From Bacteroidia bacterium (GTDB lineage: Bacteria > Bacteroidota > Bacteroidia > B-17B0 > Aurantibacillaceae), in NCBI GenBank assembly GCA_018000995.1, contig JAGNIU010000006.1:62001-126000 (forward strand): a DNA stretch of 64,000 nt, in the 5' to 3' direction. The notes beneath the pieces are model-generated. The model saw nothing but the letters and a program-made list of their open reading frames with translations. It did not search any database and was not told the origin of the DNA. Of this stretch, positions 34,579 through 44,100 are shown in pieces; the stretch's first letter is position 1; every line of letters starts with the position of its first letter. The position numbers were made by a program, and so were the translations under genes.

Positions 34579-35214
34579 ATGACCAAGGAATTAGAGCTTA
34601 TTGTAAATTGCCTCGACAATATTAATCCGAAATATTTCTCCGAGGAAATTACCTTTAAGAAGAATGACGTAATTCACAAAACAGGTGGGCTCAGGTCAAA
34701 TGAAAGTACTTTTGTTTCTCAATTGATAGCAAAAATCGAAAGTGTATTTACCAGTAACAATATGCACATTGATAAGTTCTACCAAACCGACCAGCCAAAG
34801 CAATTAATATTTAATAGTCTAAAGTTTAATGAAAACTACAGCCGTACCTTCAACGCCTTGTTCAATCCGTCGGAGGAAGAGCATAATGAATTTTATAAGG
34901 TACCAGATATTGTAATTCACGCTGGACCAAATGACGACAAGGAACATAATCAAATTTTTTTAGCCGAAGTAAAGACTTCCTTCGCATTAAGTCAGAAGTT
35001 ATTTGACATAGATTTTTTTAAGGTAAACCTATACCATGAAGAACTGAAATGGCAAAATGCAGCTTTTATTATCATCAATTTAGACCTACAAAAGATAAGA
35101 ACTCGATTGGTCGCCTATAAAAGAAATCGGTATTATCAATCACGGAGACCAGGGATTTATATTCTTGCTAAACCATCATCAGATTCACCAACTGAGGTAA
35201 TTGATTGTTTATAG
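34579..35214 (+). CDS. PD-(D/E)xK-like protein of unknown role
   Basis: 211 aa. PDIVIHAG (D110) followed 20 residues later by FLAEVKTS (E130-V-K132) is the active-site pattern of PD-(D/E)xK nucleases; strands and helices around it fit that fold. The N-terminus is helical and the C-terminus is basic (AYKRNRYYQSRRPG), which could bind DNA. It may be a restriction-like effector controlled by the XRE gene upstream. The fold is inferred from motif spacing only. Confidence 0.55.
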   Translation: MTKELELIVNCLDNINPKYFSEEITFKKNDVIHKTGGLRSNESTFVSQLIAKIESVFTSNNMHIDKFYQTDQPKQLIFNSLKFNENYSRTFNALFNPSEEEHNEFYKVPDIVIHAGPNDDKEHNQIFLAEVKTSFALSQKLFDIDFFKVNLYHEELKWQNAAFIIINLDLQKIRTRLVAYKRNRYYQSRRPGIYILAKPSSDSPTEVIDCL

Positions 35215-35234
35215 TTTCTTTTTTTATAATCACC

Positions 35235-35243
35235 GACCTATAA
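35235..35243 (+). promoter_or_regulatory. GACCTATAA leader motif
   Basis: GACCTATAA on the plus strand 43 bases upstream of the RecB-like nuclease ATG. It is the rightmost copy found. Confidence 0.4.
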
Positions 35244-35286
35244 GAAAGCATCGCTAACGAACAAGATATTTCATATCTTTAATACG

Positions 35287-36801
35287 ATGAAAATAACCCC
35301 TTCCATATTATACGACTATCTCCAATGCCCTCACAAGGTTTGGCGGGATAAGCACGGACCAAAAGAAGAGGAAGTAGTGGAAGATAATCCCTTTGTTCAA
35401 CTGCTTTGGGAAAAAGGAGTTCAACACGAGAAGCAAATTATTTCTGATTTCGGAGAAGATTACGAGGATATAAGTGAAGGAACTCTTGAAGACCGATTAG
35501 TACGAACTAAGAAGGCTCTCAACGAAAAGAAGAAATATATTTATCAAGGAGTAATTCAACATGGAAATCTTTTTGGAATTCCTGATTTGTTGCAATTAAC
35601 TGACTCTGGAAATTATGTGCCAGTGGATATTAAGTCAGGTAGCGGACTTGAAGGAACAGATGAAGAATTTGGAGAAGAGGGAAAGCCAAAAAAACATTAT
35701 GCTGTTCAACTTTCTCTATATGCCGATATTCTCATTAGTTCGGGTCACAGCAAAGAAAAAATAGGCTATGTTATTGATATTAATAAAGACAAAGTAGAAT
35801 ATAATTTAACCGTTCCAATGGGTCCAAAGACTCCGCAGTCTTTTTGGGATTTTTACCTGGAAACAAAAGTTACGGTTGAATCTCTAATTCAAAATACAAG
35901 TTCAAATTCCCCCGCAATGGCTGGAGTTTGCAAGTTATGTTCTTGGCACGATTCGTGCAAGACCTGGGCCAAAAACAACGATGACGCTACGCAACTTTTT
36001 TATGTAGGCCGAACTGTAAGAGATACGCTCCAAAAGGACATAGGCATTTCAACGGTTAAAGGCCTTACAGGTATTTCAACCGCAGACTTATTAGCTCAAA
36101 AGAAAAAGAATAAAGAGTTTCTAAAGGGAATTGGTGATAGCAAATTGAACTCTGCTGTAAAACGTGCAAATATATTTAGCAAGCAACTACCTCCAGTACT
36201 GTATGAGAAAATTGATATTCCATCAGTATCCTATGAGTTATTTTTCGACATTGAGGATGACCCAACGCAAGAGTTCGTTTATCTTCATGGAATTTATGTT
36301 CGGACAAAAGAGAAAAAGGAATTCAAATACTTTGTAACAAAAGACAATTCTCGAAAATCGGAAAAGGAAACTTGGGCAGAGTTCTGGAAATATATTAAGT
36401 CTCTCCCTCCGAATGATTTTGCAGTGTATTATTACAGCCATCATGAAAAGTCCACTTACAAAAAACTTCAAAAAAAATATCCTGATATCATTTCTTCAGA
36501 AGAAGTTGAGGCATTTTTCGAAAACCCAAAGGTCATTGACCTTTATCAAACAGTATTAAAACACACCGATTGGCCAATAAGTTCTTATTCACTTAAAGGG
36601 CTTGCAACTTATTTAGGATTCAAATGGCGTGACGTTACTCCTTCTGGAGCATTATCAATTCAATGGTACAACGAGTACTTAAAGGATTCTGACCCAGCCA
36701 AACTCAACCGCATCCTGGAGTACAACGAGGATGATTGTATCGCCACGATGGTATTGAAAGATAAACTCAATGAAATGAATAATAATATTATTTTAGAATA
36801 A
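35287..36801 (+). CDS. TM0106-type RecB-like nuclease with RNase H-like domain
   Basis: 504 aa. The N-terminal half is a RecB/Cas4-like PD-(D/E)xK nuclease: D100 (GIPDLL), D114-I-K116 (VPVDIKSGSG) and four cysteines C14, C215, C218 and C224 (LQCPHK and CKLCSWHDSC) that likely hold a 4Fe-4S cluster. The C-terminal half (about 310-500) is a YprB-like RNase H/DEDD exonuclease domain starting FFDIEDD (D321, E323) and ending YNEDDC. Many family members continue into an Upf1-like helicase; this one stops here. Its 3' end overlaps the DprA-like gene tail-to-tail by 9 bases. It probably degrades or processes DNA ends; a role in defence is inferred. Confidence 0.85.
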   Translation: MKITPSILYDYLQCPHKVWRDKHGPKEEEVVEDNPFVQLLWEKGVQHEKQIISDFGEDYEDISEGTLEDRLVRTKKALNEKKKYIYQGVIQHGNLFGIPDLLQLTDSGNYVPVDIKSGSGLEGTDEEFGEEGKPKKHYAVQLSLYADILISSGHSKEKIGYVIDINKDKVEYNLTVPMGPKTPQSFWDFYLETKVTVESLIQNTSSNSPAMAGVCKLCSWHDSCKTWAKNNDDATQLFYVGRTVRDTLQKDIGISTVKGLTGISTADLLAQKKKNKEFLKGIGDSKLNSAVKRANIFSKQLPPVLYEKIDIPSVSYELFFDIEDDPTQEFVYLHGIYVRTKEKKEFKYFVTKDNSRKSEKETWAEFWKYIKSLPPNDFAVYYYSHHEKSTYKKLQKKYPDIISSEEVEAFFENPKVIDLYQTVLKHTDWPISSYSLKGLATYLGFKWRDVTPSGALSIQWYNEYLKDSDPAKLNRILEYNEDDCIATMVLKDKLNEMNNNIILE

Positions 36802-37773
36802 TTTGCCATTAAACTCTGAATCAAGAGATGAAATCGCTTTTTCAAATCTTTGGTAATCATCCTTTTTTGAAATTGATATTGCGTTATCAATAAGAATTTT
36901 ATCTGGTTTTAGACCAGTAATTTTAGCAAGACCTGCTATCGTATCATTTAGTATTATTGAATTAGCTTCAAACAACAAGTCTGTTCCACTTTTGTTCAGA
37001 TTGATAACTCCTAACGGTCGATTCAGTAAAGAGAATGCTTTTAATGTATATTTAGAGCCTCCATCAATTTTACTTTGTACTAATATTAATCCTTTTGAAA
37101 GGCCTGCTTGAATTCTACAAGAATCAATAACTTTAAAAGTATCTTCTTTTAAACCACATTCGTATTCACTTAAAATTAACCCGCCATTTTCCAAAACTTT
37201 TTCAGCCATTAACGCTGTTGAAGCTAGTAATGTTTTTGTTTTATTATAATTCAAGCCACCCGCTAGTACACCAACCACATTGCTATGAAGTCCTTTTTCT
37301 CCAGTAATACTTGCCTCGTCAACTCCAATGGCTAATCCATTACAAATAGAATATCCTTTTTCGTGAAAATAAGCTCCAAGTCTTTTTGCTATTTCAATAG
37401 CGATACTATCCGCTTCTCTTGTTCCAATTATGCCCAATGATTTTTGTGCGGCTGCAAGATTTCCTTTGTAAAATAAAACAGAAGGCGGGTCTTTTATTTC
37501 AGAAAGAGTTTTAGGGTATTTGCTATCACTTAAATCGACAAGTTTCACATCATTATCGTGCGATTTTGAAATAGTATCTTTTGAAAGACCAACATACTCT
37601 TCTATCTCTTCATCAGAAATTTTCTTTTTCAAAATCACTAAAGCCTTTTCTATGATTTGATAATGAGATTGATTATCAAATACTCCGTTCAGCCAGAGTT
37701 TTTTTATTGCAACCTCTCCAGCGCCTTTTACCTGACGTAATGCTAATATTGCTATTAAATTGTTATTGCTCAT
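36793..37773 (-). CDS. Divergent DprA-like Rossmann-fold protein
   Basis: 326 aa from the ATG at 37773, which overlaps the stop of the HAD-PRTase gene (TAATG). An HhH-like N-terminus (about 5-40; ALRQVKGAGEVAIKKLW) precedes the DprA/LOG Rossmann fold: IIGTREADS, YSICNGLAIGVDEA, VGVLAGGLNYN, GGLILSEYECG, SCRIQAGLSKGLILV. The family sequence SGLARGID is changed to NGLAIGVD, and RNRIIAGLS to CRIQAGLS, so nucleotide or ssDNA binding may differ from competence DprA, which loads RecA on single strands. It is the last gene of the seven-gene operon. Confidence 0.8.
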   Translation of the reverse strand: MSNNNLIAILALRQVKGAGEVAIKKLWLNGVFDNQSHYQIIEKALVILKKKISDEEIEEYVGLSKDTISKSHDNDVKLVDLSDSKYPKTLSEIKDPPSVLFYKGNLAAAQKSLGIIGTREADSIAIEIAKRLGAYFHEKGYSICNGLAIGVDEASITGEKGLHSNVVGVLAGGLNYNKTKTLLASTALMAEKVLENGGLILSEYECGLKEDTFKVIDSCRIQAGLSKGLILVQSKIDGGSKYTLKAFSLLNRPLGVINLNKSGTDLLFEANSIILNDTIAGLAKITGLKPDKILIDNAISISKKDDYQRFEKAISSLDSEFNGKLF

Positions 37774-39038
37774 TATATAATGTTTTCGGAGTGCCCGCAT
37801 CCATTCCCTTTAAATTGCGGAGGAGTGCAAGAGAAGAATTTTATGCCATCCGATTTTCTTATTTTAATTTGCATTTGCTGGCTGCATTTTGGGCAAACCT
37901 TAATGCTTAGAACTCTTGAAATCATGAAAAACAACGTTACGAATAAAATATTGGTTGCCCCCTTTTTCCTAAGCATATTTACAACTTCATAGGCAGTACC
38001 TCCAGACGTAAACTGGTCATCTATTACAATAATTGATTTTCCATCTAATTCAATCCCATCAATAACGTTTAAATTTTGTGCAATAAAATCTCTGCGTTCT
38101 CGATAGTTAATTCTATTTCGAATACTTCCATCAACGTCATCCAGCCATTTAAATAACTGGACTTTTGGAATTGGACTTTTAATAAGCTCAAAGAAAATTT
38201 TCATTTTATTTGGCGGAGCCGTTGTTGATTTGTCCGAAACATAAGTTATATAATCCCATTTTAAATTAGGAGCAGATTTGAATACGCTTTCCAAATAAAT
38301 CTCAATTGAATGAGATAGCTTACTTAAAGCTTGTATACTTCTATTTTCTCTTTGAAATTCTTTATAATAAAAGGCTATTCCATATTTATCGCATTCTCCA
38401 TCATCTTGTCTGCCTAAGCTTCTAAAAATCGTGAGTGGGCCATCTTTTGTGCTATCGTGTAATCTTATTGCTTGAATTGATTTGATATCGTGAAACACCC
38501 CTTCTGCTGCCCATAAATTTTGCATTGGATTAGCAAGGATATTCAGAATTTGAGCGAACTGTTTCGCAAAATAAGTCGGACCACTTTTTAATTGATGCCA
38601 GGTTTTTCCAATTCCATCTCTTTCATCAACTTCCGTTGTATAATAGAATTGGGTAAGAATGGTTTTAAAATTAAGTGCTCTTCCTAATTCTATGTCAAGC
38701 CATGTGTCCCCAATGATAATAAAATTATCCTTTTCATTTATGTTGTAGCCTTTTTGCATCAGATACTCAATTGTTTTTTTTGAATTGGGTTTATCTGCTA
38801 AGGAAAGCGCAGCTATTCCGAATATTTGTTCGGCAATAGGATTAACGTATTTCGGATGACTATCAGAAATGATAATCGGGGTGTGTCCCTGTTTTATAAC
38901 TTCCTGCACAAACTCTCTTGCCCCTGCAAATGCGGGAATTTTTGAAATGACAGTATCTTCCAAGCCATCTTTCATTGGCTTGAATGACTTTTCAGCTGTA
39001 TTAGTAAGCGTCCCGTCTAAATCAAGTAAAACAATCAT
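37773..39038 (-). CDS. HAD phosphatase - phosphoribosyltransferase - zinc ribbon fusion
   Basis: 421 aa. Residues 1-150 are a HAD-type phosphatase: nucleophile VLLDLDGTLTN, motif II IIISDSHP, motif IV IIGDTWLDIELG. Residues about 220-385 are a type I phosphoribosyltransferase with the PRPP loop SIIVIDDQFTSGGTAYE. The C-terminus (about 387-421) has CPKC and CTPP...GNGCGH, a topoisomerase-like zinc ribbon. The combination suggests handling of a nucleotide or PRPP-derived metabolite. It is locked between the helicase gene (7 bases upstream) and the DprA-like gene (1-base overlap). DprA-PRTase pairs near helicases are, as I recall, a recurrent defence-island theme. Confidence 0.82.
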   Translation of the reverse strand: MIVLLDLDGTLTNTAEKSFKPMKDGLEDTVISKIPAFAGAREFVQEVIKQGHTPIIISDSHPKYVNPIAEQIFGIAALSLADKPNSKKTIEYLMQKGYNINEKDNFIIIGDTWLDIELGRALNFKTILTQFYYTTEVDERDGIGKTWHQLKSGPTYFAKQFAQILNILANPMQNLWAAEGVFHDIKSIQAIRLHDSTKDGPLTIFRSLGRQDDGECDKYGIAFYYKEFQRENRSIQALSKLSHSIEIYLESVFKSAPNLKWDYITYVSDKSTTAPPNKMKIFFELIKSPIPKVQLFKWLDDVDGSIRNRINYRERRDFIAQNLNVIDGIELDGKSIIVIDDQFTSGGTAYEVVNMLRKKGATNILFVTLFFMISRVLSIKVCPKCSQQMQIKIRKSDGIKFFSCTPPQFKGNGCGHSENII

Positions 39039-39045
39039 TTAATTA

Positions 39046-41136
39046 TTATTTCAAACTTATTAAATCTGATTTCACTCCAGTACCAAAAACTTTAAGAACG
39101 CTAATTGCTCTGGTGATGGCTACGTAAATTAAGGAACGCTCACTGTTCAAGTAATCCTCCTTCTCTTGCACTTCCATTTCATCAAACTTCGCAAAGTACA
39201 ATGGGGAGGTTCGATTATTTACATCGCTTAAAATAACGGCCTTAAACTCTAAGCCTTTTAGACTATGAAAAGTAGAAAGAACAACACCTTTGCCCTCTGG
39301 TGAAGCTGACGAAGTAACATCCTGGTAAGGTATCTTCATTTGATGTAAACTATTTTTCACTTCTTTAACGGCTTCCCTTGTTCTACATCCAATTGCAATA
39401 TCATTGAAGTTAAAACCTTGCTCTTTTAATTCATTTATGAGTTTAACAATAGCATCTACTTCTTCATTCTTAGTTTTAAATACCTTGTAAGTTGGGTGCT
39501 CACCATGGAATAATGACAAGTATCCATTCAACTTCTCAGTTTCTCCGTCAAAGTCATCGTAATTAATTCCTTTTACTGCGCTTAATGCAAGGCGCTTTAT
39601 CTCTTCTGAGGTTCTATAGTTGATGCGAAGCTGTTTACTTCTGGTTCCTCGTACAGAAATACCCGCAGCCGAGAAGTTTATTTTACGAGCGTAGATTCTT
39701 TGGTATGGGTCTCCAACAAGAAAAATGTCATTCTCCTTTTCCTCGACCAGTGAGCGCAAAAATCTCAACTCAATATTTGATAAATCTTGAACTTCATCAG
39801 CAATCACATGCTTAAATGGTTTTGTATTTTGAGATTTGTTATACGATGAAACAATATTATATAGCTCCGCTCTGTCCATATAGCTGTTTGTTTTTTTCTT
39901 TGTATTGTATATCTCTATCAACTTCCAGAAATCCATTTTTTGTTTTCTCGAAATAGGTTTTCCTCTTCCAATCCTGCTCACATTTAAATACGAATCAATT
40001 GATTGAATGTCATTAAACAAAATCACCGATTGATATTCAGCTGCCAGAAATGCTGTATCAAACTCAGAAAGATTTTGTTCCAGAATTTCGTCCCAAAGTT
40101 CGTAGCTGGTTTTTGAGTTCGGTGTATCCAGAATGCGAGTTTCCTTTTCTATCAATTTCGCTTCCTTGGCAATTTCTCGAACAAGAGCATCAATATTTGT
40201 TATTTGTGCCTTAGACTCGTCAATAGAAAGCTTCTTGGCAAGTGAAATTAAATTCACAGTCAGAGCATTTGTGAATGTAGTAAAGACCGTTTTGCGTTTA
40301 TCACTGTCAGTCAAATTGGATAGATGCTTCAGGCGGTGCAAAGCAACAACAGTCTTTCCTGTTCCAGCCCCACCCGTTACTTTAACCGAACCCTTAAAAT
40401 TTGATTCAACCAATTTCCGTTGCGAAGGATGTAAGAAGATTTGCCATTTACTTAATTCACCATTTATTATTTCAGTCATTAATTCATCGTCAACCTGAAC
40501 AAAGTTTCTTTGGTTGTTAACGCTGTTAATTTGTTCTTCAACATTTGTTGATTTGGATTTTCCTTCGTTGATTTCTGCAATCATCAATTCTATATTTGCT
40601 CCTTCGGATATATAGAATAGATTTTCAAACGTATCTGCTGGTAAGAATTTTTCCGCTTGCTCTAACTCAGATAAGTCCCGTATTGACCGAACAAGATTCA
40701 TAGATTGTGATGGCACTCCAATTGCGAGTAAATTATCATCGGTACAGTCGGCAAACAAACTATGTTTTTTAACAGCCGCAGTAACTGGTTTTACCATTTC
40801 TTCTTCTGGAGCAGTAAATATTTGGGCAGTTTGTGTGTTCTCGTTCCATAAAAAAACTTTATTCTTCGCCCAATCCATAGCCTCGTCATGATTATCTACC
40901 CAAAGCATGTAGTAGCTATCACCTGATTGCGGCACTTTAATTATCGCTCTATATTTTTGGTCAATCCTTGCAGTTCTCAAGGTTGGGTCCTTAAATGTGC
41001 TTATTGGTTCCAAATGGATTGCCTCCGATTTAGAATTCTCTCTAAACTTTTTCTGAAAGTCAAGTACTTTTTTTTGAATTGCTTTTGGCAAGTCAATTAT
41101 TTGCTCGAAGCATTTATCATGAACGTATAATTTCAT
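39046..41136 (-). CDS. UvrD/Rep-type SF1 helicase with RelE-like N-terminal domain
   Basis: 696 aa. Residues about 1-100 (KLYVHDKCFEQIIDLPKAI, TLRTARIDQKYRAIIK, YYMLWVDNHDEAMDWA) resemble a RelE/ParE toxin fold of the kind fused to or paired with UvrD-like helicases. The helicase motor follows: motif I VTGGAGTGKTVV (253-264), Walker B IADEVQDLS, motif III GDPYQRIYA, motif IV QLRINYRTS, motif V STFHSLKGLEF and motif VI YVAITRA. Its start overlaps the stop of the 2104-aa gene by one base. Whether the RelE-like part is an active RNase or a nucleic-acid-binding platform is unknown. Confidence 0.85.
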   Translation of the reverse strand: MKLYVHDKCFEQIIDLPKAIQKKVLDFQKKFRENSKSEAIHLEPISTFKDPTLRTARIDQKYRAIIKVPQSGDSYYMLWVDNHDEAMDWAKNKVFLWNENTQTAQIFTAPEEEMVKPVTAAVKKHSLFADCTDDNLLAIGVPSQSMNLVRSIRDLSELEQAEKFLPADTFENLFYISEGANIELMIAEINEGKSKSTNVEEQINSVNNQRNFVQVDDELMTEIINGELSKWQIFLHPSQRKLVESNFKGSVKVTGGAGTGKTVVALHRLKHLSNLTDSDKRKTVFTTFTNALTVNLISLAKKLSIDESKAQITNIDALVREIAKEAKLIEKETRILDTPNSKTSYELWDEILEQNLSEFDTAFLAAEYQSVILFNDIQSIDSYLNVSRIGRGKPISRKQKMDFWKLIEIYNTKKKTNSYMDRAELYNIVSSYNKSQNTKPFKHVIADEVQDLSNIELRFLRSLVEEKENDIFLVGDPYQRIYARKINFSAAGISVRGTRSKQLRINYRTSEEIKRLALSAVKGINYDDFDGETEKLNGYLSLFHGEHPTYKVFKTKNEEVDAIVKLINELKEQGFNFNDIAIGCRTREAVKEVKNSLHQMKIPYQDVTSSASPEGKGVVLSTFHSLKGLEFKAVILSDVNNRTSPLYFAKFDEMEVQEKEDYLNSERSLIYVAITRAISVLKVFGTGVKSDLISLK

Positions 41137-44100
41137 TATGTAATATCTTTAATATTAAAGTCTTCTAATTTTATTTCTGAATATCCTGCTAGTTCGAATA
41201 GTTTTTTATCAGCTTCTGATTGGGGACTAATAAAAATCTTTTTATTCTCAAATCCAAGCATCGCTTCAGCAAAAACCCCATTATGCTCAATAAAGAATCC
41301 TCCTTCTTTCTTAAAGAAAATATTCTTGTCAATTAATTGCTTTACAATTTGATGAACAGATTTGTCATGGTACTGCAAGCAATCGTACTTATTGTCATCT
41401 TGAGTGTCCTGACTTTGCTCTTCGGTCGCAATCTCAGTTTTCAGAATAGAATTTGCTTGAATCAAATTATAAAGCTGCCAGAAATTTTCCCATTTGTTCT
41501 TCTCCAAATTTCCATTAACCTGATTAATCCAAAGGCTTGCTTTTACATCAAGGTCCAAAACTTTAATGGCAATTTTTAATGTAGCAAAATCTGCCCCTGA
41601 AAAGAGCTCTGGGAAAACATAAAATTTACCCTGTGACTTTATTTTTGCTTGCATTCCATTATCCAGCTTCGTTGATGAAGAAAGTGTTTTTTCAATATCA
41701 ACCTCATCAACCGATGGGTTGGCGAAATTTGATTGGAACAATGATAACAGCAAACCTATTTTAGGTTCCTTGTTTGATTCTTCTAATGGATTGCACAGGA
41801 CCCAAATCAATCGCTCAAATGAATTCTTTTTTTCAAAGAGTGAGCTCTTATAGCTTTTCCAATAGGGAACGACTTCATATTTTGAAATTGTACTTTTGTA
41901 TTTTGTTCTATCAAGGAATAAATTATCACGCTTGAACTGTTTAGACTCAGCATCATTTTCCTTTTCAGGCGCATCAAATCTTTCCACATCAGACCAAGAT
42001 AAAGTCCATGAGATTTTATTTCCTGATTCAATTATTGCAATACGTTTCTGCAAGTCATTATAAAATCTATTATTTTCCTTTGTTGCGTGAAATGTATAAC
42101 CATCCAGATAAATCGCAATTCCTTTTGCGTATGAAAGCACAGCTTCATCTGTTACTGCAATTCCATTCCTTTCAACTGCAACTAAGGTGATGTAAAAGTC
42201 CGTTCTTGTTTTGTATTTAACGCCTTCAGCAGGCCCCAATTCAAATTGTGGACGAATTACATACGAATAACCTAATTCTCCTGAAGTAACTTTAAATTTA
42301 TAGTTTACTATACCTTCCTGGATAAACTCTTCGAAATGGAATCCAGAATCGGTTTTTGCAAGAACAAAGTTTTTTAAACTTCTTATAAATCTTTCTTCCA
42401 ATTCACTTTCCTCAATCTGCCCATTTCCAGATAGAGACCCTAACCCAGAGGTGTAATTTTCCCAAGCACTTGATTTATCTACGATTTTTTTGAAGAGCTT
42501 TTCCGCCCAGGTTCTGCTTAACTCATCTTGTATATGCTGGTTCGAGTAAGTAAAGATACAGCGATAACAACCATCTTTGCCCTTGTATTGACAACCACAA
42601 TCTTTAATTGCATGATATGCCTTTGTAATCACCTCGGTAAATTCAATCGGATTAAATAGTTTTTCGAGATAACCAGTTCCACCAGGGATATTATCATGTA
42701 TTACAAGGTACTTATCAAAACGACTGTTTTTTGCATTGAATTCTGAGTAATTAATAAAGCTTAAATGCTGCGGATTTCCTTTGTAATATTTCTTTAAACC
42801 AAGTTCAAGTCCAGCTTTAAACATGTTTACTTGCGACTCACTTTCCAGGTCTTGAACTGGCAGTAGAACTTTTAGTGCTTCAGTTTTTATTTCCTTAAAC
42901 AAATAAACCTCCTCAAAAATCTCATCGCTTTTTCCATCATATAATTTGTCTTTGTGTTTGCAATAACCAAAATGGAATTTGAAATTCTTATCGAATCTTG
43001 CTCTGTGAGGAGAAGATGTACTTTTACCACAATACTTGCAAGTAACAAACCCATGGTAAGGAATATCCTCATGTTGGTTTATTGTTATTTTGTTCGCATC
43101 TGCTGCACTGGATAAGCCTAGATTTACTTCAGTAATGTCAACGTTTTTTACATACTCAATTCCGAAAGGAATATCCTTCATACCCCATGCTCCTTGAAAG
43201 GTATTGTAATCAAATTTAACATGCTTAGATACTTTATAAAGATTTGCCTTGCGCTCGTCACTGCTGTCATCAAGAGTGGATTTCTCTCTTGTATTAACTG
43301 ATTTAACACTGTTAATTCGAACAAAAATATGTTGATTCTTTGCAGATGACCAAGAGCTGTCACCGCATTTAGGACAGAATGACTCGGTTGACACAGCACT
43401 ATCAGCAATGTGGTCGCAGTTAGAACAAAATCGTTTTCGCAACAGTGTTCCAGGGTCCTTCCAATCAAAGGTATTTAATCCAGAGATTGCGAACTTAAAT
43501 CCTTGCGAGTAAAAATGATTGTCTGGAGCAAATTCCCTTATTGCAACACTTGAAGACCTTACAATTTCAAATTGTTTATCGGTTGGAATATTAGCACTCG
43601 CTTTTGCTGGATTTGATTTAACCCAGGCGTTAAGTGTAACTCCTGTTTCTGGGAAAGCATAGTTAGGCAATAAACCAACATTTGTAAGATGTTCCAAAAC
43701 AGAACGTTTGTCGATTAATCTCTTCAAGCCCCATAGTGCTTTTTTCTCTCCTTCAAGTATTTTTCTTTCTTCGTCCGTTTCTGGGAGATTGTTGCTTTTT
43801 ATTATATTATCAATTTCCTTTCTCTTTTCATGAATGTATTCGTACTCCTTTTTTATTTTAACGAAGACTAATTTGATTCGAGAATAGAATGATTCATCGC
43901 CTAAAATCGAGCGCAAATTATCAAGCACCTTTGTATCTTCTAGGTCTGGAGTATAGAAATCAATAAAACGGTTTAATAAACGAGATTCGTTTGCTTTTAC
44001 AAAAGAAATAATTCTATTAGACAGGAAGTCTGGAGAACTCAAGTCTGTATTTAATAAACGAAGGGAAATTAGTCTTCCTGGTATGGAATGATTTCTTGGA

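Noticed and set aside
40133-40498. A 121-aa plus-strand ORF inside the UvrD-type helicase gene
   Set aside because: It is antisense to strongly conserved helicase motifs, has no recognisable domain, and similar shadows occur opposite every large gene here.
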